The translations under genes were made by a program, and so were the position numbers. From Bradyrhizobiaceae bacterium (GTDB lineage: Bacteria > Pseudomonadota > Alphaproteobacteria > Rhizobiales > Aestuariivirgaceae), in the NCBI GenBank assembly GCA_947475225.1, contig CANJMQ010000027.1, positions 1 to 45,373 on the forward strand: 45,373 nt of DNA, written 5' to 3'. Positions within the stretch are counted from its first letter, which is position 1. Each line of letters opens with the position of its first letter. Shown one piece after another: positions 1 through 9,804 of the stretch. A model generated the notes under the pieces. That model saw only the letters and a list, made by a program, of their open reading frames with translations. It had not been told where the DNA came from and made no database searches.

Positions 1-996
<996 letters not shown>

Positions 997-1228
997 GTCC
1001 TTCCACGCGCTGGGGAAGTTCCGCCATCACGGTGCGCCGCTCGTCGGGCGACATGCCCAGCCAGCCGCCGATCTCGCCCCGCGTCCGCCCGCAGCCGATG
1101 CAGAAACCGGTCTCCGGGTCGACGACGCAGATCTTGATGCAGGGCGTCTCGATAGCGGTCTGATAGGGTGCGTTCATGATGCCGACGATACTGCGGCCGG
1201 TGCCGAAAGATAGTTCAAAAACGGCGGT

Positions 1229-2047
1229 TTATCGGAATGCCACGGCGGCGGCATAGACCGCCAGCATGGCCGTCTCTGCCATCACCTGGCCCGCCCCGCA
1301 AACGTCTCCGGTCTGCCCGCCGATCTTGCGGATCGCCAATCCCCGCACCATCGCCAGCGCCAGGCCGCCCGCCACCAGTGCCAGCACGCCTGCTTCCGGT
1401 GACAACACCATGCTGCCGCCGATCCCCGCGCCGAGCCCACCGATGGCCAGCGCCAGCAGGGTGGTGTTGCGGTTTGGCTGGCCTGCCATGGCCGAGAGAC
1501 CATTTGCGCGGGCCGGGCGGGTGGCCCACAGCAGGTCCACCATCAGCGACCGCGAGAAGGCCGCCGCCCCCGCCACCAGCACGATCACCGCCAATGGCTT
1601 CAGCACCAGCAGCGCGGCCAGCAGCGAGGCGCGGGCCATGACCGTGATGACGAGGGTCAGCGTGCCGAACGCACCGATGCGGCTATCCTTCATGATTTCA
1701 AGGCGTTCTTCGCGGGTATTGCCACCGCCGAAACCATCCGCGACGTCGGCGAGCCCGTCCTCGTGGAAGGCCCCCGTCAGCATCGCGCCGACGGCCAGTG
1801 CAAAGAGCCCGCAGAAAAGTTCCGGCAGGCGGGCAACATGGGCCAGCAACAGAGCGACGCCGGCAACCGTTCCCACCACGGCGCCCACCACCGGGAACAT
1901 CCACATGGACTCCCTCAGCGGCGGCGGATCAACCGTTCTCACAAACGGCACCGGCATGCGGGTGAGGAAGCGCAGCGCCGTGAGGAATGACGCAAATGGC
2001 CGGAACCGCCCCCGATGTACGCTGCGAGGCTTGAACGCGTCGCTCAT
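1229..2047 (-). CDS. cobS: Adenosylcobinamide-GDP ribazoletransferase (cobalamin synthase) CobS
   Basis: An integral membrane enzyme that joins adenosylcobinamide-GDP to alpha-ribazole (or its phosphate), closing the nucleotide loop of cobalamin. The protein is 272 residues from the chosen ATG at 2047 and has several hydrophobic helices. It shows the family marks L-R-F-L-T-R-M-P near the N-terminus, the acidic motif F-H-E-D-G-L-A-D-V-A-D-G-F-G-G, and D-S-R-I-G-A-F-G. The longer frame starting at 2116 would run across the start of cobT and adds residues that family members lack, so 2047 is preferred although its Shine-Dalgarno is poor. It is divergent from cobT, which makes the lower-ligand nucleotide substrate. 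No cobalamin riboswitch is visible in the 62-base gap. Confidence 0.92.
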   Translation of the reverse strand: MSDAFKPRSVHRGRFRPFASFLTALRFLTRMPVPFVRTVDPPPLRESMWMFPVVGAVVGTVAGVALLLAHVARLPELFCGLFALAVGAMLTGAFHEDGLADVADGFGGGNTREERLEIMKDSRIGAFGTLTLVITVMARASLLAALLVLKPLAVIVLVAGAAAFSRSLMVDLLWATRPARANGLSAMAGQPNRNTTLLALAIGGLGAGIGGSMVLSPEAGVLALVAGGLALAMVRGLAIRKIGGQTGDVCGAGQVMAETAMLAVYAAAVAFR

Positions 2048-2109
2048 GATATGTGGCAGTCCCGAATCCTGTAGTGTTATGCCTCTAGAAATAGGAGCTT
2101 TTTCGACAA

Positions 2110-3135
2110 ATGACAAATGCTGCCACGGGATTGCCCTTCGATGATATCCGCAACCTTGTGAAGGACATCCCCGGGCCCGATCTGGACGCCGTGGCCGCCT
2201 GCCGGGCCCGCGAGGGCCAGCTGACCAAGCCGCCCGGCGCCCTCGGTCGCCTCGAGAACCTCAGCGAATGGCTGTGCGCCTGGCAAGCGCAGCATCCGCC
2301 AAAGGTCGAGCGTGTTGTGGTTGCTGTCTTTGCCGGAAATCATGGTGTTGTTGCACAGGGCGTTGCTGCCTACCCGCAGGACGTGACCATGCAGATGGTT
2401 GCCAATTTCCAGAACGACGGCGCTGCCGTGAACCAGATCTGCAAGAGCTTCGACCTGGGCCTCAAGGTCTTCGAACTCGCCCTCGAGAAGCCGACCCGCG
2501 ATATCACCCGGGATGCCGCCCTTGATGAGGCCGAATGTGCCGCCACCATGGCCTATGGCATGGAAGCAACTGAGGGCTGCGACCTCCTGTGCGTGGGCGA
2601 AATGGGTATCGGCAACACCACGATTGCGGCCGCCATCTGCAATGGCCTGTTCGGCGGCGAGGCGCAGGACTGGGTGGGTCCCGGCACGGGTGTCGATTCC
2701 GAAGGCCTCAAGCGCAAGGCGGATGCGGTGCGCCGCGCCGTGGCACTGCACAAGGCGCATCTCGGCGATCCGCTCGAAGTGCTGCGCCGCCTCGGCGGGC
2801 GCGAACTGGCGGCCATGGCCGGGGCGGTGCTGGCGGCCCGGTTGCAGCGCATTCCCGTGATCCTCGATGGCTATGTGGCGACCGCCGCCGCCGCCGTGCT
2901 CTATGCCATGCGACCGGATGCGCTGGAGCATTGCGTGGCGGGCCACCTGTCGGCGGAGCCCGCGCACCGCCGGTTGCTGGAACAGCTGGGGCTGAAGCCC
3001 ATCCTCGAACTGGGCATGCGGCTGGGCGAGGGTTCGGGTGCGGCCGTGGCGGCTGGCATCGTCAAGACCGCTGCAAATTTGCACAACGGCATGGCCACCT
3101 TCGCCTCGGCGGGCGTCAGCAACAAGGAAGACTAG
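2110..3135 (+). CDS. cobT: Nicotinate-nucleotide--dimethylbenzimidazole phosphoribosyltransferase CobT
   Basis: Transfers phosphoribose from nicotinate mononucleotide to 5,6-dimethylbenzimidazole, giving alpha-ribazole phosphate for the lower ligand of B12. The protein is 341 residues, the usual length. Motifs: T-K-P-P-G-A-L-G-R-L near residue 40, F-A-G-N-H-G-V near 75, G-E-M-G-I-G-N-T-T in the middle, and L-G-M-R-L-G-E-G-S-G near the C-terminus with Glu307 matching the catalytic glutamate of the Salmonella enzyme. A TAGGAG ribosome site at 2092-2097 precedes the ATG. Its product is the substrate of the divergently encoded CobS. Confidence 0.95.
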   Translation: MTNAATGLPFDDIRNLVKDIPGPDLDAVAACRAREGQLTKPPGALGRLENLSEWLCAWQAQHPPKVERVVVAVFAGNHGVVAQGVAAYPQDVTMQMVANFQNDGAAVNQICKSFDLGLKVFELALEKPTRDITRDAALDEAECAATMAYGMEATEGCDLLCVGEMGIGNTTIAAAICNGLFGGEAQDWVGPGTGVDSEGLKRKADAVRRAVALHKAHLGDPLEVLRRLGGRELAAMAGAVLAARLQRIPVILDGYVATAAAAVLYAMRPDALEHCVAGHLSAEPAHRRLLEQLGLKPILELGMRLGEGSGAAVAAGIVKTAANLHNGMATFASAGVSNKED

Positions 3136-3204
3136 TCGCGGACCGCGCTTGAAGCTGTTGTCCCAGCGTTCTAGATGTCTGAACCACAAGGGATTCTGAA
3201 GCAC

Positions 3205-4320
3205 ATGGCCACTGTCACGCCGGACGACGTCCTCTCGGTTCTGAAGCGCATCGCCGCACCCGACGGACGGGGCAATGTCGTGTCCGCCGGCCTTGTGTCC
3301 GACATCGCCATCCAGGGTGGAACGGTGATGTTCGCACTGACCACCAGCCCGCAGCACGTGAAGACCATGGAGGCCCTGCGCGGTGCCGTCGAGAAAGCCG
3401 TGCAAGGCATCCCCGGCGTTGACAAGGCGATGGTGGCCTTGACCGCCGAGCGCGCCCCACCGCAGCCGGGCCAGCCGCCGCAGCAACCCCAGGGGCAGCG
3501 CGGGACGGGCGTTCCGGGCATTAAGCATCTGATCGCGGTGGCCTCAGGCAAGGGTGGCGTCGGCAAATCCACGACGGCCGTCAACCTGGCCCTCGCCCTT
3601 AAGTCGCTGGGTCTCAAGGTGGCGGTTCTCGATGCTGACGTTTACGGCCCCTCCATCCCCAAGCTCTTCGGCCTCACGGGCAAGCCCGAGCCATCGGATG
3701 CCGCCGGCAAGAAGATGAAGCCGATGACCCGCTATGGCGTCGAGGTCATGTCCATCGGTTTCCTCGTGCCGGAGGACACGGCCATGATCTGGCGTGGCCC
3801 CATGGTGATGTCGGCGCTGACCCAGTTGCTGCGCGATACCGAATGGAGTGAGGCCGACGTGATGGTGATCGACATGCCGCCCGGCACCGGCGACGTGCAG
3901 CTGACACTGGCCCAGCAGACGCCGCTCGCCGGCGCCGTGATCGTGTCCACCCCGCAGGACCTGGCGCTGATCGATGCGAGGAAGGGCCTCAACATGTTCC
4001 GAAAGGTGAATGTGCCGGTGATCGGCATCGTCGAGAACATGAGCTATTTCACCTGCACCAAGTGCGGCGAGCGGCACGAGATCTTCGGCCATGGCGGTGC
4101 AAGGGAGGAAGCCTCCCGCATCGGCGTGCCGTTCCTTGGCGAAATCCCGCTCGACAAGGAGGTGCGGCTGCGCTCCGACTCGGGCGAGCCGGTGGTGGCG
4201 ACCCAGCCCGACAGCCTGCACACGGCCCTCTATCGGGATGTGGCGCGGCAGGTCTGGGCCAGCCTCGAAGGCGGGCAACTGGCCCGTCCGGCACCCCGGA
4301 TCGTGGTCGATGGACAGTAG
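3205..4320 (+). CDS. apbC: Mrp/ApbC (NBP35-type) iron-sulfur cluster carrier ATPase
   Basis: A cytosolic P-loop protein that binds and transfers Fe-S clusters. From the start chosen here it has 371 residues: an N-terminal MIP18/DUF59 domain (about 1-80), a Pro/Gln-rich linker, then the Mrp ATPase with a deviant Walker A (S-G-K-G-G-V-G-K-S at 114-122), the D-A-D-V-Y-G-P-S-I-P switch, D-M-P-P-G-T-G-D-V-Q, and the cluster-binding pair Cys284-x2-Cys287. The ATG at 3205 follows AAGGGA (3188-3193) and matches the usual family start. An in-frame ATG at 3175 would add ten residues but has no ribosome site. It stands alone, 69 bases after cobT. Confidence 0.92.
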   Translation: MATVTPDDVLSVLKRIAAPDGRGNVVSAGLVSDIAIQGGTVMFALTTSPQHVKTMEALRGAVEKAVQGIPGVDKAMVALTAERAPPQPGQPPQQPQGQRGTGVPGIKHLIAVASGKGGVGKSTTAVNLALALKSLGLKVAVLDADVYGPSIPKLFGLTGKPEPSDAAGKKMKPMTRYGVEVMSIGFLVPEDTAMIWRGPMVMSALTQLLRDTEWSEADVMVIDMPPGTGDVQLTLAQQTPLAGAVIVSTPQDLALIDARKGLNMFRKVNVPVIGIVENMSYFTCTKCGERHEIFGHGGAREEASRIGVPFLGEIPLDKEVRLRSDSGEPVVATQPDSLHTALYRDVARQVWASLEGGQLARPAPRIVVDGQ

Positions 4321-4418
4321 TTGCCCCAACGGCCAGTTGATGGAAAATTAACCGTGTCCGCGCTGTGTATGCGGAAGGTTTTACTGCGGGCGAATCGATT
4401 GAGCCCGGGGAGGTTATG

Positions 4419-5105
4419 ATGGCAAAGCTGATGTGGATTTGCGGCATCCTGCTGATCGCGGCGGGCGTGGCGCTTGGCATCGTCCTCTTTGTGTCGGCGG
4501 TCCGACCCGGGGGCATCGACATTCATACCGCGGCCATTCTGCTGGTCGGCGGCATACTGTCCCTGGGGCTCGGCAGCGTGATCGACGGGCAAGCCGCGGC
4601 ACGGGATCGGCACCCGGTCCGTTCGATCGTTCCCGAAGCGGTGATCCCGGCCGCCGCGACGGCGGCGATCCCCGAATTCGACCCCCGCAGCGTCAAGCAG
4701 GCCAGCGCCGAAGCATCTGCAGCAGCGGCCGCTGTCATCGCCGAGGACGACGTCTCCCGCCCGACGCGCGACACCATTCAGGCCCTCGAACAGGCCCGAC
4801 AGAAAATCGAGCAGGCCTTCGACGCCCGTTCCAACCCGCCGCCCGCCATGATCGAGGCCCCGGCCGAAGCCGAGGCAGAGGAAGCCGCCGAGGAGGCTGT
4901 GGTCGAGGAAGAAACCATTGCCGAGGAAGAGGTGATGGATGATGGCATGCTCTATGTGGTCGAGGAGCGGGTCATCCGGCGCCACCCGGCACGCATCCTG
5001 TCCGACGGCACGGTGGAGGCCGAGACGTCGGAAGGCTGGATGCGCTTCGAGAACCTTGAGCACCTCGACGAATACATCAACGCCCTCGAACCGGCGCGCA
5101 GCTGA
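4419..5105 (+). CDS. Hypothetical membrane-anchored protein with acidic linker
   Basis: I do not recognise a family. The 228-residue product begins with two hydrophobic segments (about 3-25 and 38-56), separated by a short polar loop. Next comes a long Ala/Glu-rich, low-complexity region, very acidic around residues 145-175, and a compact C-terminal part of about 55 residues containing V-V-E-E-R-V-I-R-R-H-P-A and W-M-R-F-E-N-L-E-H-L-D-E-Y. This looks like an inner-membrane hairpin with a flexible cytoplasmic arm carrying a small domain. GGGGAGG at 4407-4413 sits five bases before the ATG at 4419, so this start is preferred over ATG 4416 or the upstream ATG 4365. Confidence 0.7.
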   Translation: MAKLMWICGILLIAAGVALGIVLFVSAVRPGGIDIHTAAILLVGGILSLGLGSVIDGQAAARDRHPVRSIVPEAVIPAAATAAIPEFDPRSVKQASAEASAAAAAVIAEDDVSRPTRDTIQALEQARQKIEQAFDARSNPPPAMIEAPAEAEAEEAAEEAVVEEETIAEEEVMDDGMLYVVEERVIRRHPARILSDGTVEAETSEGWMRFENLEHLDEYINALEPARS

Positions 5106-5108
5106 CGC

Positions 5109-5747
5109 TCAGCTTGCGGCCTTGCCGGGTTTTCTCGGCATGACATCATAGGGGTGCTTCCACCCTGGCAGCGCCTTTACGCGGTCCATCCACCTCTCGA
5201 TATTGACGAAGCCGCCAAGCGGCACGGTGAGCTCGTCACCGTAGTAGAGGTAGCCGACCATCGACAGGTCGGCGATGGTGGCGCGCTCGCCGATGATGAA
5301 CGGCTTGTCCCCCAGGTGGTGATCCACGATCTTCATGGCGTTGATGGCGCGGGCCCGCAGGAACTCGGTCACCGGTGTTTCGCCCGTCTTGGCGAACTGG
5401 ACGAGATAGCGCAACGTGGCGAGGTTCGCCGTGAACTTGTGATTGTCGAACAGTATCCAGCGCCAGATCTCGCGCCGCTCGTCCTCGCTCTTGGCCCCGA
5501 ACTTGCCGGTGATCTCGGCAAGATAGTCGAGGATGACGCCCGACTGGCTGAGCCGCTTGCCGCCATGCTCCAGCACCGGCACCTCGCCCTGTTCGTTGAG
5601 CTTGCTGCGGAATTCGGGCGCGCGCGTCTCGCCGTGGAAAAAATCGACCCAGACAGCTTCCCAGGACAAGCGGCAGAGATCGAGCATCAGCGCGACCTTG
5701 TAGGCGTTGCCTGATTCGCCCATGCAGTAGAGCTTGTAGTTGGCCAT
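5109..5747 (-). CDS. Glutathione S-transferase family protein
   Basis: A 212-residue cytosolic GST-fold protein. The N-terminal thioredoxin-like domain (about 1-80) begins Y-K-L-Y-C-M-G-E-S-G-N-A-Y-K-V and contains the cis-proline G-E-V-P-V-L and the glutathione-binding L-S-Q-S-G-V-I-L-D-Y-L. The all-alpha C-terminal domain carries the N-capping motif region I-G-E-R-A-T-I-A-D-L-S. It would conjugate or reduce substrates with glutathione; the specific substrate cannot be read from sequence. It is the last of three minus-strand genes (transporter, stress protein, GST) with a gap of only 24 bases to the stress protein gene, so shared transcription is likely. Confidence 0.9.
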   Translation of the reverse strand: MANYKLYCMGESGNAYKVALMLDLCRLSWEAVWVDFFHGETRAPEFRSKLNEQGEVPVLEHGGKRLSQSGVILDYLAEITGKFGAKSEDERREIWRWILFDNHKFTANLATLRYLVQFAKTGETPVTEFLRARAINAMKIVDHHLGDKPFIIGERATIADLSMVGYLYYGDELTVPLGGFVNIERWMDRVKALPGWKHPYDVMPRKPGKAAS

Positions 5748-5771
5748 TGCCGTGCCCCAGTTCGATGCCGG

Positions 5772-6779
5772 TTATCTGACGTTCAACACGCTGGTGCGCG
5801 CCTTGCGGACGACGTCGGTCGCCGTCGATCCGCGAACCACTCTTTCAAGCCGCGAACGCCCTTCATCGGTCACCACGATGACCTTGTAGAGCGATCCAAC
5901 CTCGACGATCTCCTCGACGGGCTTGCCAACCGCAACGCGGGTTTCCGACACCTGGATCTTCATCGCCTTGAGCAAGGCCCTGGCATTGGCCACGGCCTCT
6001 TCCGCCGCAGGCTTGCCGGCCTGCGTATCGGCGACCGAGAACAGCGTGATGGGCTCGCCCGTCACCTGCGCCAGCACCGCAGCACGGCGCACCGCCTGCA
6101 TGGAGCGCGAGGACCCATCGGTGCAGATGAAGAAGCCCTTTTTATCGAGGCTGTCTCGCGCCACGAGCACCGAGCAAGGGGCCATGGTGGTGACCGTCTG
6201 GACGATGCCGGAGCGGAAGAAGGACATCAGCTCGCCATGCCAGCGCGACGGTTGGCCCATGATGATCAGGTTGTAGGGGCCGAGTTCGTACTGGTCGAGG
6301 ATGCCGTTGGCCACATCCGGCGCCGTTTTGAGCTTCAGCACCACAGCGCGGCCCTCGGGACTGCGGAATTCCAGCTTGTTGTCGCCCGCCGGGTCGCCCC
6401 AGGCCTCGCTGCGCTGGGCCTCCTTGGGCCAGCCTTCGACGTCGATTCCCGTCTGCTTCAGGATATCGAGCGCGCGCTTGAGGTGCCTGACGCCGGGAAG
6501 CTCGAAACCGGCTTCAAGCATGTTCTCGCGCGCCAGTCTGACCTGCAACCCACCGGACTGCAGACCGGAATCGATGGGGCGCACGAAGAGAATGATCAGG
6601 TCGCAGCTGTCCTGCACGCAGAACCGTGCGGCGGCTCGCACGGTGACGAGCGATTCATCGGTGCCGTCGATGCAGGCCAGGATGCGGAAGCGGTTGCGGC
6701 GCTGCGTGCGCAGGTTCTGCAGCGTTTTCTGGACCGCAGCCTCCTGACGGTCGGAAAGGGTTGAGCGCTTGAACAGCAT
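5772..6779 (-). CDS. Tandem-domain universal stress protein (UspA family)
   Basis: A 335-residue protein with two UspA folds. The first, about residues 32-200, starts F-R-I-L-A-C-I-D-G-T-D-E-S and includes the I-I-M-G-Q-P-S-R loop. The second, about 212-335, starts G-F-F-I-C-T-D-G-S-S-R-S and ends with V-V-R-G-S-T-A-T-D-V-V, the G-S-T type nucleotide-binding end. Members bind ATP or AMP and modulate stress responses; the partner is unknown. The stop of the upstream SLC13-type transporter gene is only nine bases before this start, which suggests the stress protein is co-expressed with the transporter and may act on it. Confidence 0.88.
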   Translation of the reverse strand: MLFKRSTLSDRQEAAVQKTLQNLRTQRRNRFRILACIDGTDESLVTVRAAARFCVQDSCDLIILFVRPIDSGLQSGGLQVRLARENMLEAGFELPGVRHLKRALDILKQTGIDVEGWPKEAQRSEAWGDPAGDNKLEFRSPEGRAVVLKLKTAPDVANGILDQYELGPYNLIIMGQPSRWHGELMSFFRSGIVQTVTTMAPCSVLVARDSLDKKGFFICTDGSSRSMQAVRRAAVLAQVTGEPITLFSVADTQAGKPAAEEAVANARALLKAMKIQVSETRVAVGKPVEEIVEVGSLYKVIVVTDEGRSRLERVVRGSTATDVVRKARTSVLNVR

Positions 6780-6788
6780 GATCCCAGT

Positions 6789-8333
6789 CTAAGGAGCCAG
6801 AAGCGGCCAGTACAGCACCGAAATGGCCATCAGAACGATGAAGGACAATACCATCATGCGGATGCCGACCTTGAAGAAGTCGCTGCCTCTCAGGAAACCG
6901 GAGGCGTAGATGATGGTGAAGGCCGGCTGGGCGGCGGGAGTGAGGTAGCCGAAGGCCGATGAAATGGCGGTGATGAAGCCCGCGTCGATCGGGTCCTGGT
7001 GGGCCGTCACTGCTGTCTTCAGGACAACGGGAGCCAGCACCGCCACGGCGGCACCCGCCGTCATGGTATTGGAGACGCCGATGGTGAGGAGCGAGATCAC
7101 CGCGTTGAAGCCGAAGGTGCCGGTGGCGCCGATCTGGCGCATGCCCTCGAAGACGCTTTGCGCCACCCACTCGGCAGCACCCGTGGCCTTCATCTCGACG
7201 CCCAGCGAGATCGCGGCCGCATAGAGCAGCACGACGCCCCAGTTGACACCGGAGTTGATGTCCTCCCAGCGTACGAGGCCGAGGATGAGGAAGAGCGAGG
7301 CGCCGCCGATGGCGATGACGCCGAGGCCCAGCGAGTTCGACAATGTCACCCAGCCGATGATGGTGAGGGCGAAGATGAGGATGGTGAGCCACTCCGAGGC
7401 GCGCATCGGGCCCTGCATGGACACCTGCGTGCGCAGCCGCGAGATGGCGCGCGACATGTCGGTGACTTCGGGTTTGAAGGTGAAGATGAGAATGGCCGTG
7501 ACGATGGGCAGCCGCAGGATGAACATCGGGAAGGCGTAGGTAATCCAGGTCACGTAGTCCATCAGGTAGCGATAGGTGGCCGGATCGGCGGGATTGTAGA
7601 AGAAGTCCTTCCAGTAGCTGATGATGATGGCGTTGCGCGCGCCGCCCGAGGGGGTTGCGACGCCGGCGATGGAGCAGCCGTAGGAGATCGAGAACAGCAG
7701 CACGGCCGCGAGGTTGCGAACCTTCTTCGGGTCGTTTGATGTCAGCGTGATGAGCGCCACACCCACGGGCAGCATCATGGCTGCCACCGTGTGCTCCCCG
7801 ATGAAGGCCGCGATGATGCCGCAGACCGCCGTGATGCCGAAGCTGATCCAGTAGATGTTGGTGCCCGTCATGCGCACGATCCACCAGGCGATGCGCTTGT
7901 CGAGGCGCTGGCGGACGATGGCCACCGCCAGCATCAGCGAGCCCATGATGAAGAGGACCGAGTCCGTCATCAGGCTCTGCGCCACCTTGGTGGGGTCGAC
8001 ATGCAGCAGCACCACCTGGCCCACGATGATGAGCAGCGGCACGGTGGGCAACGGAATGGGCTCGGTGATGAACAGCATCGTCGCCATCAGCGACATGATC
8101 AGCACTGTCTGCCCCTCATGGGTGAGGCCGGACGGGGTGGGCAACGCCATCAGCCCAAAGCCGACCGCCATGGTGATGAAGAACCAGCGGCGCTTCCACA
8201 GGAAGGCCAGATCGATATCGCCCATGAAGGCCAGGAAGCGCTGGTAGCCGCGGCGGCGGAACCGCCGGAGGCCCGCCGAGGGCTCCTGCGCCTGCAGGCT
8301 GTCACGGGCCAGCGAGAACTCGTCCGGCGTCAT
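6789..8333 (-). CDS. SLC13/DASS family anion (dicarboxylate) transporter
   Basis: An inner-membrane carrier of 514 residues with about a dozen hydrophobic helices arranged as an inverted repeat, as in the divalent anion:sodium symporters. The second repeat has the classical S-N-T sodium/substrate motif (G-V-S-N-T-M-T-A-G, Ser421-Asn422-Thr423). The equivalent site in the first repeat reads G-E-H-T-V-A-A-M-M-L-P, Glu180-His181-Thr182, so the Ser-Asn pair is replaced. Substrate is likely a di- or tricarboxylate or an inorganic anion, undetermined. The start at 8333 has an AAGGG site seven bases upstream; a longer frame to 8390 lacks support. It heads an apparent operon with the stress protein and GST genes. 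Confidence 0.88.
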   Translation of the reverse strand: MTPDEFSLARDSLQAQEPSAGLRRFRRRGYQRFLAFMGDIDLAFLWKRRWFFITMAVGFGLMALPTPSGLTHEGQTVLIMSLMATMLFITEPIPLPTVPLLIIVGQVVLLHVDPTKVAQSLMTDSVLFIMGSLMLAVAIVRQRLDKRIAWWIVRMTGTNIYWISFGITAVCGIIAAFIGEHTVAAMMLPVGVALITLTSNDPKKVRNLAAVLLFSISYGCSIAGVATPSGGARNAIIISYWKDFFYNPADPATYRYLMDYVTWITYAFPMFILRLPIVTAILIFTFKPEVTDMSRAISRLRTQVSMQGPMRASEWLTILIFALTIIGWVTLSNSLGLGVIAIGGASLFLILGLVRWEDINSGVNWGVVLLYAAAISLGVEMKATGAAEWVAQSVFEGMRQIGATGTFGFNAVISLLTIGVSNTMTAGAAVAVLAPVVLKTAVTAHQDPIDAGFITAISSAFGYLTPAAQPAFTIIYASGFLRGSDFFKVGIRMMVLSFIVLMAISVLYWPLLAP

Positions 8334-8401
8334 GCCGCAGCCCTTGCCGCGAGGGCTGCCGCCGTGACATTGTTCGCCTGAGGCAGGCAATTGGTGAAAT
8401 C

Positions 8402-9799
8402 TTGGTACATCCAGCGACAGTTCTTGCAGAAATAGATCAACAATTCCCTGAGAGCCTGGACCGCCTGTTCGAACTGCTGCGGTTTCCCAGCGTCGGCACC
8501 GATCCGGCCCACCACAAGGACTGCCTGGCCACCGCTAACTGGCTGGTGGGGCAACTGAAGGCCATGGGATTCCGCGCGGGTCTGCGCAAGACCACGGGCC
8601 AGCCTCTCGTGCTGGGTCAGTATGCGCCTCCGGGGGCCGGGAAGCTTCCCCATATCCTGTTCTACGGCCATTACGATGTTCAGCCCGCCGATCCGCTGGA
8701 GCTCTGGACGTCGCCGCCCTTCGAACCGCAGATCCGCAAGGGAGCGAGCGACCAGGATGCAATTTTTGCGCGTGGCTCGGCGGACGACAAGGGCCAATTG
8801 ATGACCTTTCTGGAAGCCAGCCGCTGCTGGCTGAAGCTGCATGGGAGCCTGCCCTTCCGCCTGACCGTGATGATCGAGGGCGACGAGGAAGGCGATGCCA
8901 GCCACATCGATCGCTTTCTCAAGGCTCATGCGCGTGAATTTCCCGTCGATGCCGTGTTCATTTGCGATACCGGCATGTGGGATGAGAAAACCCCCGCCAT
9001 CGACACCAGGCTGCGCGGCTGCATGGGCATCGAGGTGACGGTGACAGGCCCTGAGATCGACCTGCATTCCGGACTTTACGGCGGACCGGTGCAGAACCCC
9101 ATCAAGGTGCTGAGCCGCATCGTGGCGGCGATCCACGACGCGCGCGGCCGCATCACCATTCCCGGCTTCTATGACGGCGTGAAGCCGATTCCGCCAAGAG
9201 TGAGGAAGCAGTGGGAGAGCCTGAAGTTTCCGGCGAAGAAGTTCCTTGGCGATGTTGGACTCGCGATCCCGGCGGGCGAACAGGGCTACTCCGCGCTGGA
9301 GCAGATGTGGGCGAGGCCCACGGCGGAGGTGAACGGCATCTATGGTGGCTATCGCGGCGTCGGCAGCAAGACGGTGCTGCCGGCTGAAGCGACCGCCAAG
9401 CTCACCTTCCGCCTCGTCGAGGGCCAGGACCCGAAGAAGATCCGCCGGGCCTTCAAGGCCTTCGTGAAGGACAAGCTGCCGAAAGACTGCAAGGCCCGCT
9501 TCGATGACAGCGGCGGCGACTCGAGCGGCATCGCGGTGGCGGTGGACACGCCATGGATCAAGGCGGCGCAGGCGGCATTGAAGGACGAGTTTGGACGTGC
9601 GCCAGTGCTCTCGGCGGCGGGCTATTCGATCCCCGTGGTCGAATCCTTCAAGAAGCACCTGAAGGTGGACAGCCTGCTCGTCGGCTTCGGGCTGGCCGAC
9701 GACAATGCCCATTCGCCCGACGAGAAATATGATGTGGCGAGCTTCCGGCGCGGCACCCGCACCTGGGTCCGCATCTTCGCGCAATTCGCAGGAAAGTGA
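8402..9799 (+). CDS. M20 family metallopeptidase (dipeptidase), first of tandem pair
   Basis: A di-zinc exopeptidase of 465 residues, cytosolic, of the M20 CNDP/PepV-like dipeptidase group. The catalytic domain carries G-H-Y-D-V-Q-P (His90, Asp92), the bridging Asp in R-G-S-A-D-D-K-G, the base/ligand pair in I-E-G-D-E-E-G and the late His in N-A-H-S-P-D-E-K-Y. The inserted dimerisation domain starts about D-L-H-S-G-L-Y-G-G-P. The start is a TTG at 8402, since no ATG or GTG lies nearby in frame and the protein already aligns end to end with its neighbour from there. The downstream gene encodes a clear paralogue, and the two reading frames are essentially contiguous. Substrate unknown. Confidence 0.9.
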   Translation: MVHPATVLAEIDQQFPESLDRLFELLRFPSVGTDPAHHKDCLATANWLVGQLKAMGFRAGLRKTTGQPLVLGQYAPPGAGKLPHILFYGHYDVQPADPLELWTSPPFEPQIRKGASDQDAIFARGSADDKGQLMTFLEASRCWLKLHGSLPFRLTVMIEGDEEGDASHIDRFLKAHAREFPVDAVFICDTGMWDEKTPAIDTRLRGCMGIEVTVTGPEIDLHSGLYGGPVQNPIKVLSRIVAAIHDARGRITIPGFYDGVKPIPPRVRKQWESLKFPAKKFLGDVGLAIPAGEQGYSALEQMWARPTAEVNGIYGGYRGVGSKTVLPAEATAKLTFRLVEGQDPKKIRRAFKAFVKDKLPKDCKARFDDSGGDSSGIAVAVDTPWIKAAQAALKDEFGRAPVLSAAGYSIPVVESFKKHLKVDSLLVGFGLADDNAHSPDEKYDVASFRRGTRTWVRIFAQFAGK

Positions 9800-9804
9800 C
9801 TGAC

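Noticed and set aside
2048..2109. A cobalamin riboswitch or shared cob operator between cobS and cobT
   Set aside because: The gap is only 62 bases and contains no B12-box-like sequence or extended stem.
2077..3528. A 483-residue minus-strand open frame opposite cobT and the Mrp/ApbC gene
   Set aside because: It covers two well-recognised plus-strand genes, is His/Gly/Arg-rich low-complexity translation typical of antisense frames in GC-rich DNA, and shows no family motif.
6655..7884. A 409-residue minus-strand frame within the SLC13-type gene region
   Set aside because: It is the shifted frame of the transporter and stress-protein genes, with repeated H-H-R/R-R-H translation and no hydrophobic or domain pattern.
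8330..9784. A 484-residue minus-strand frame opposite the first M20 peptidase
   Set aside because: Shadow frame; the plus strand carries all zinc-site motifs.
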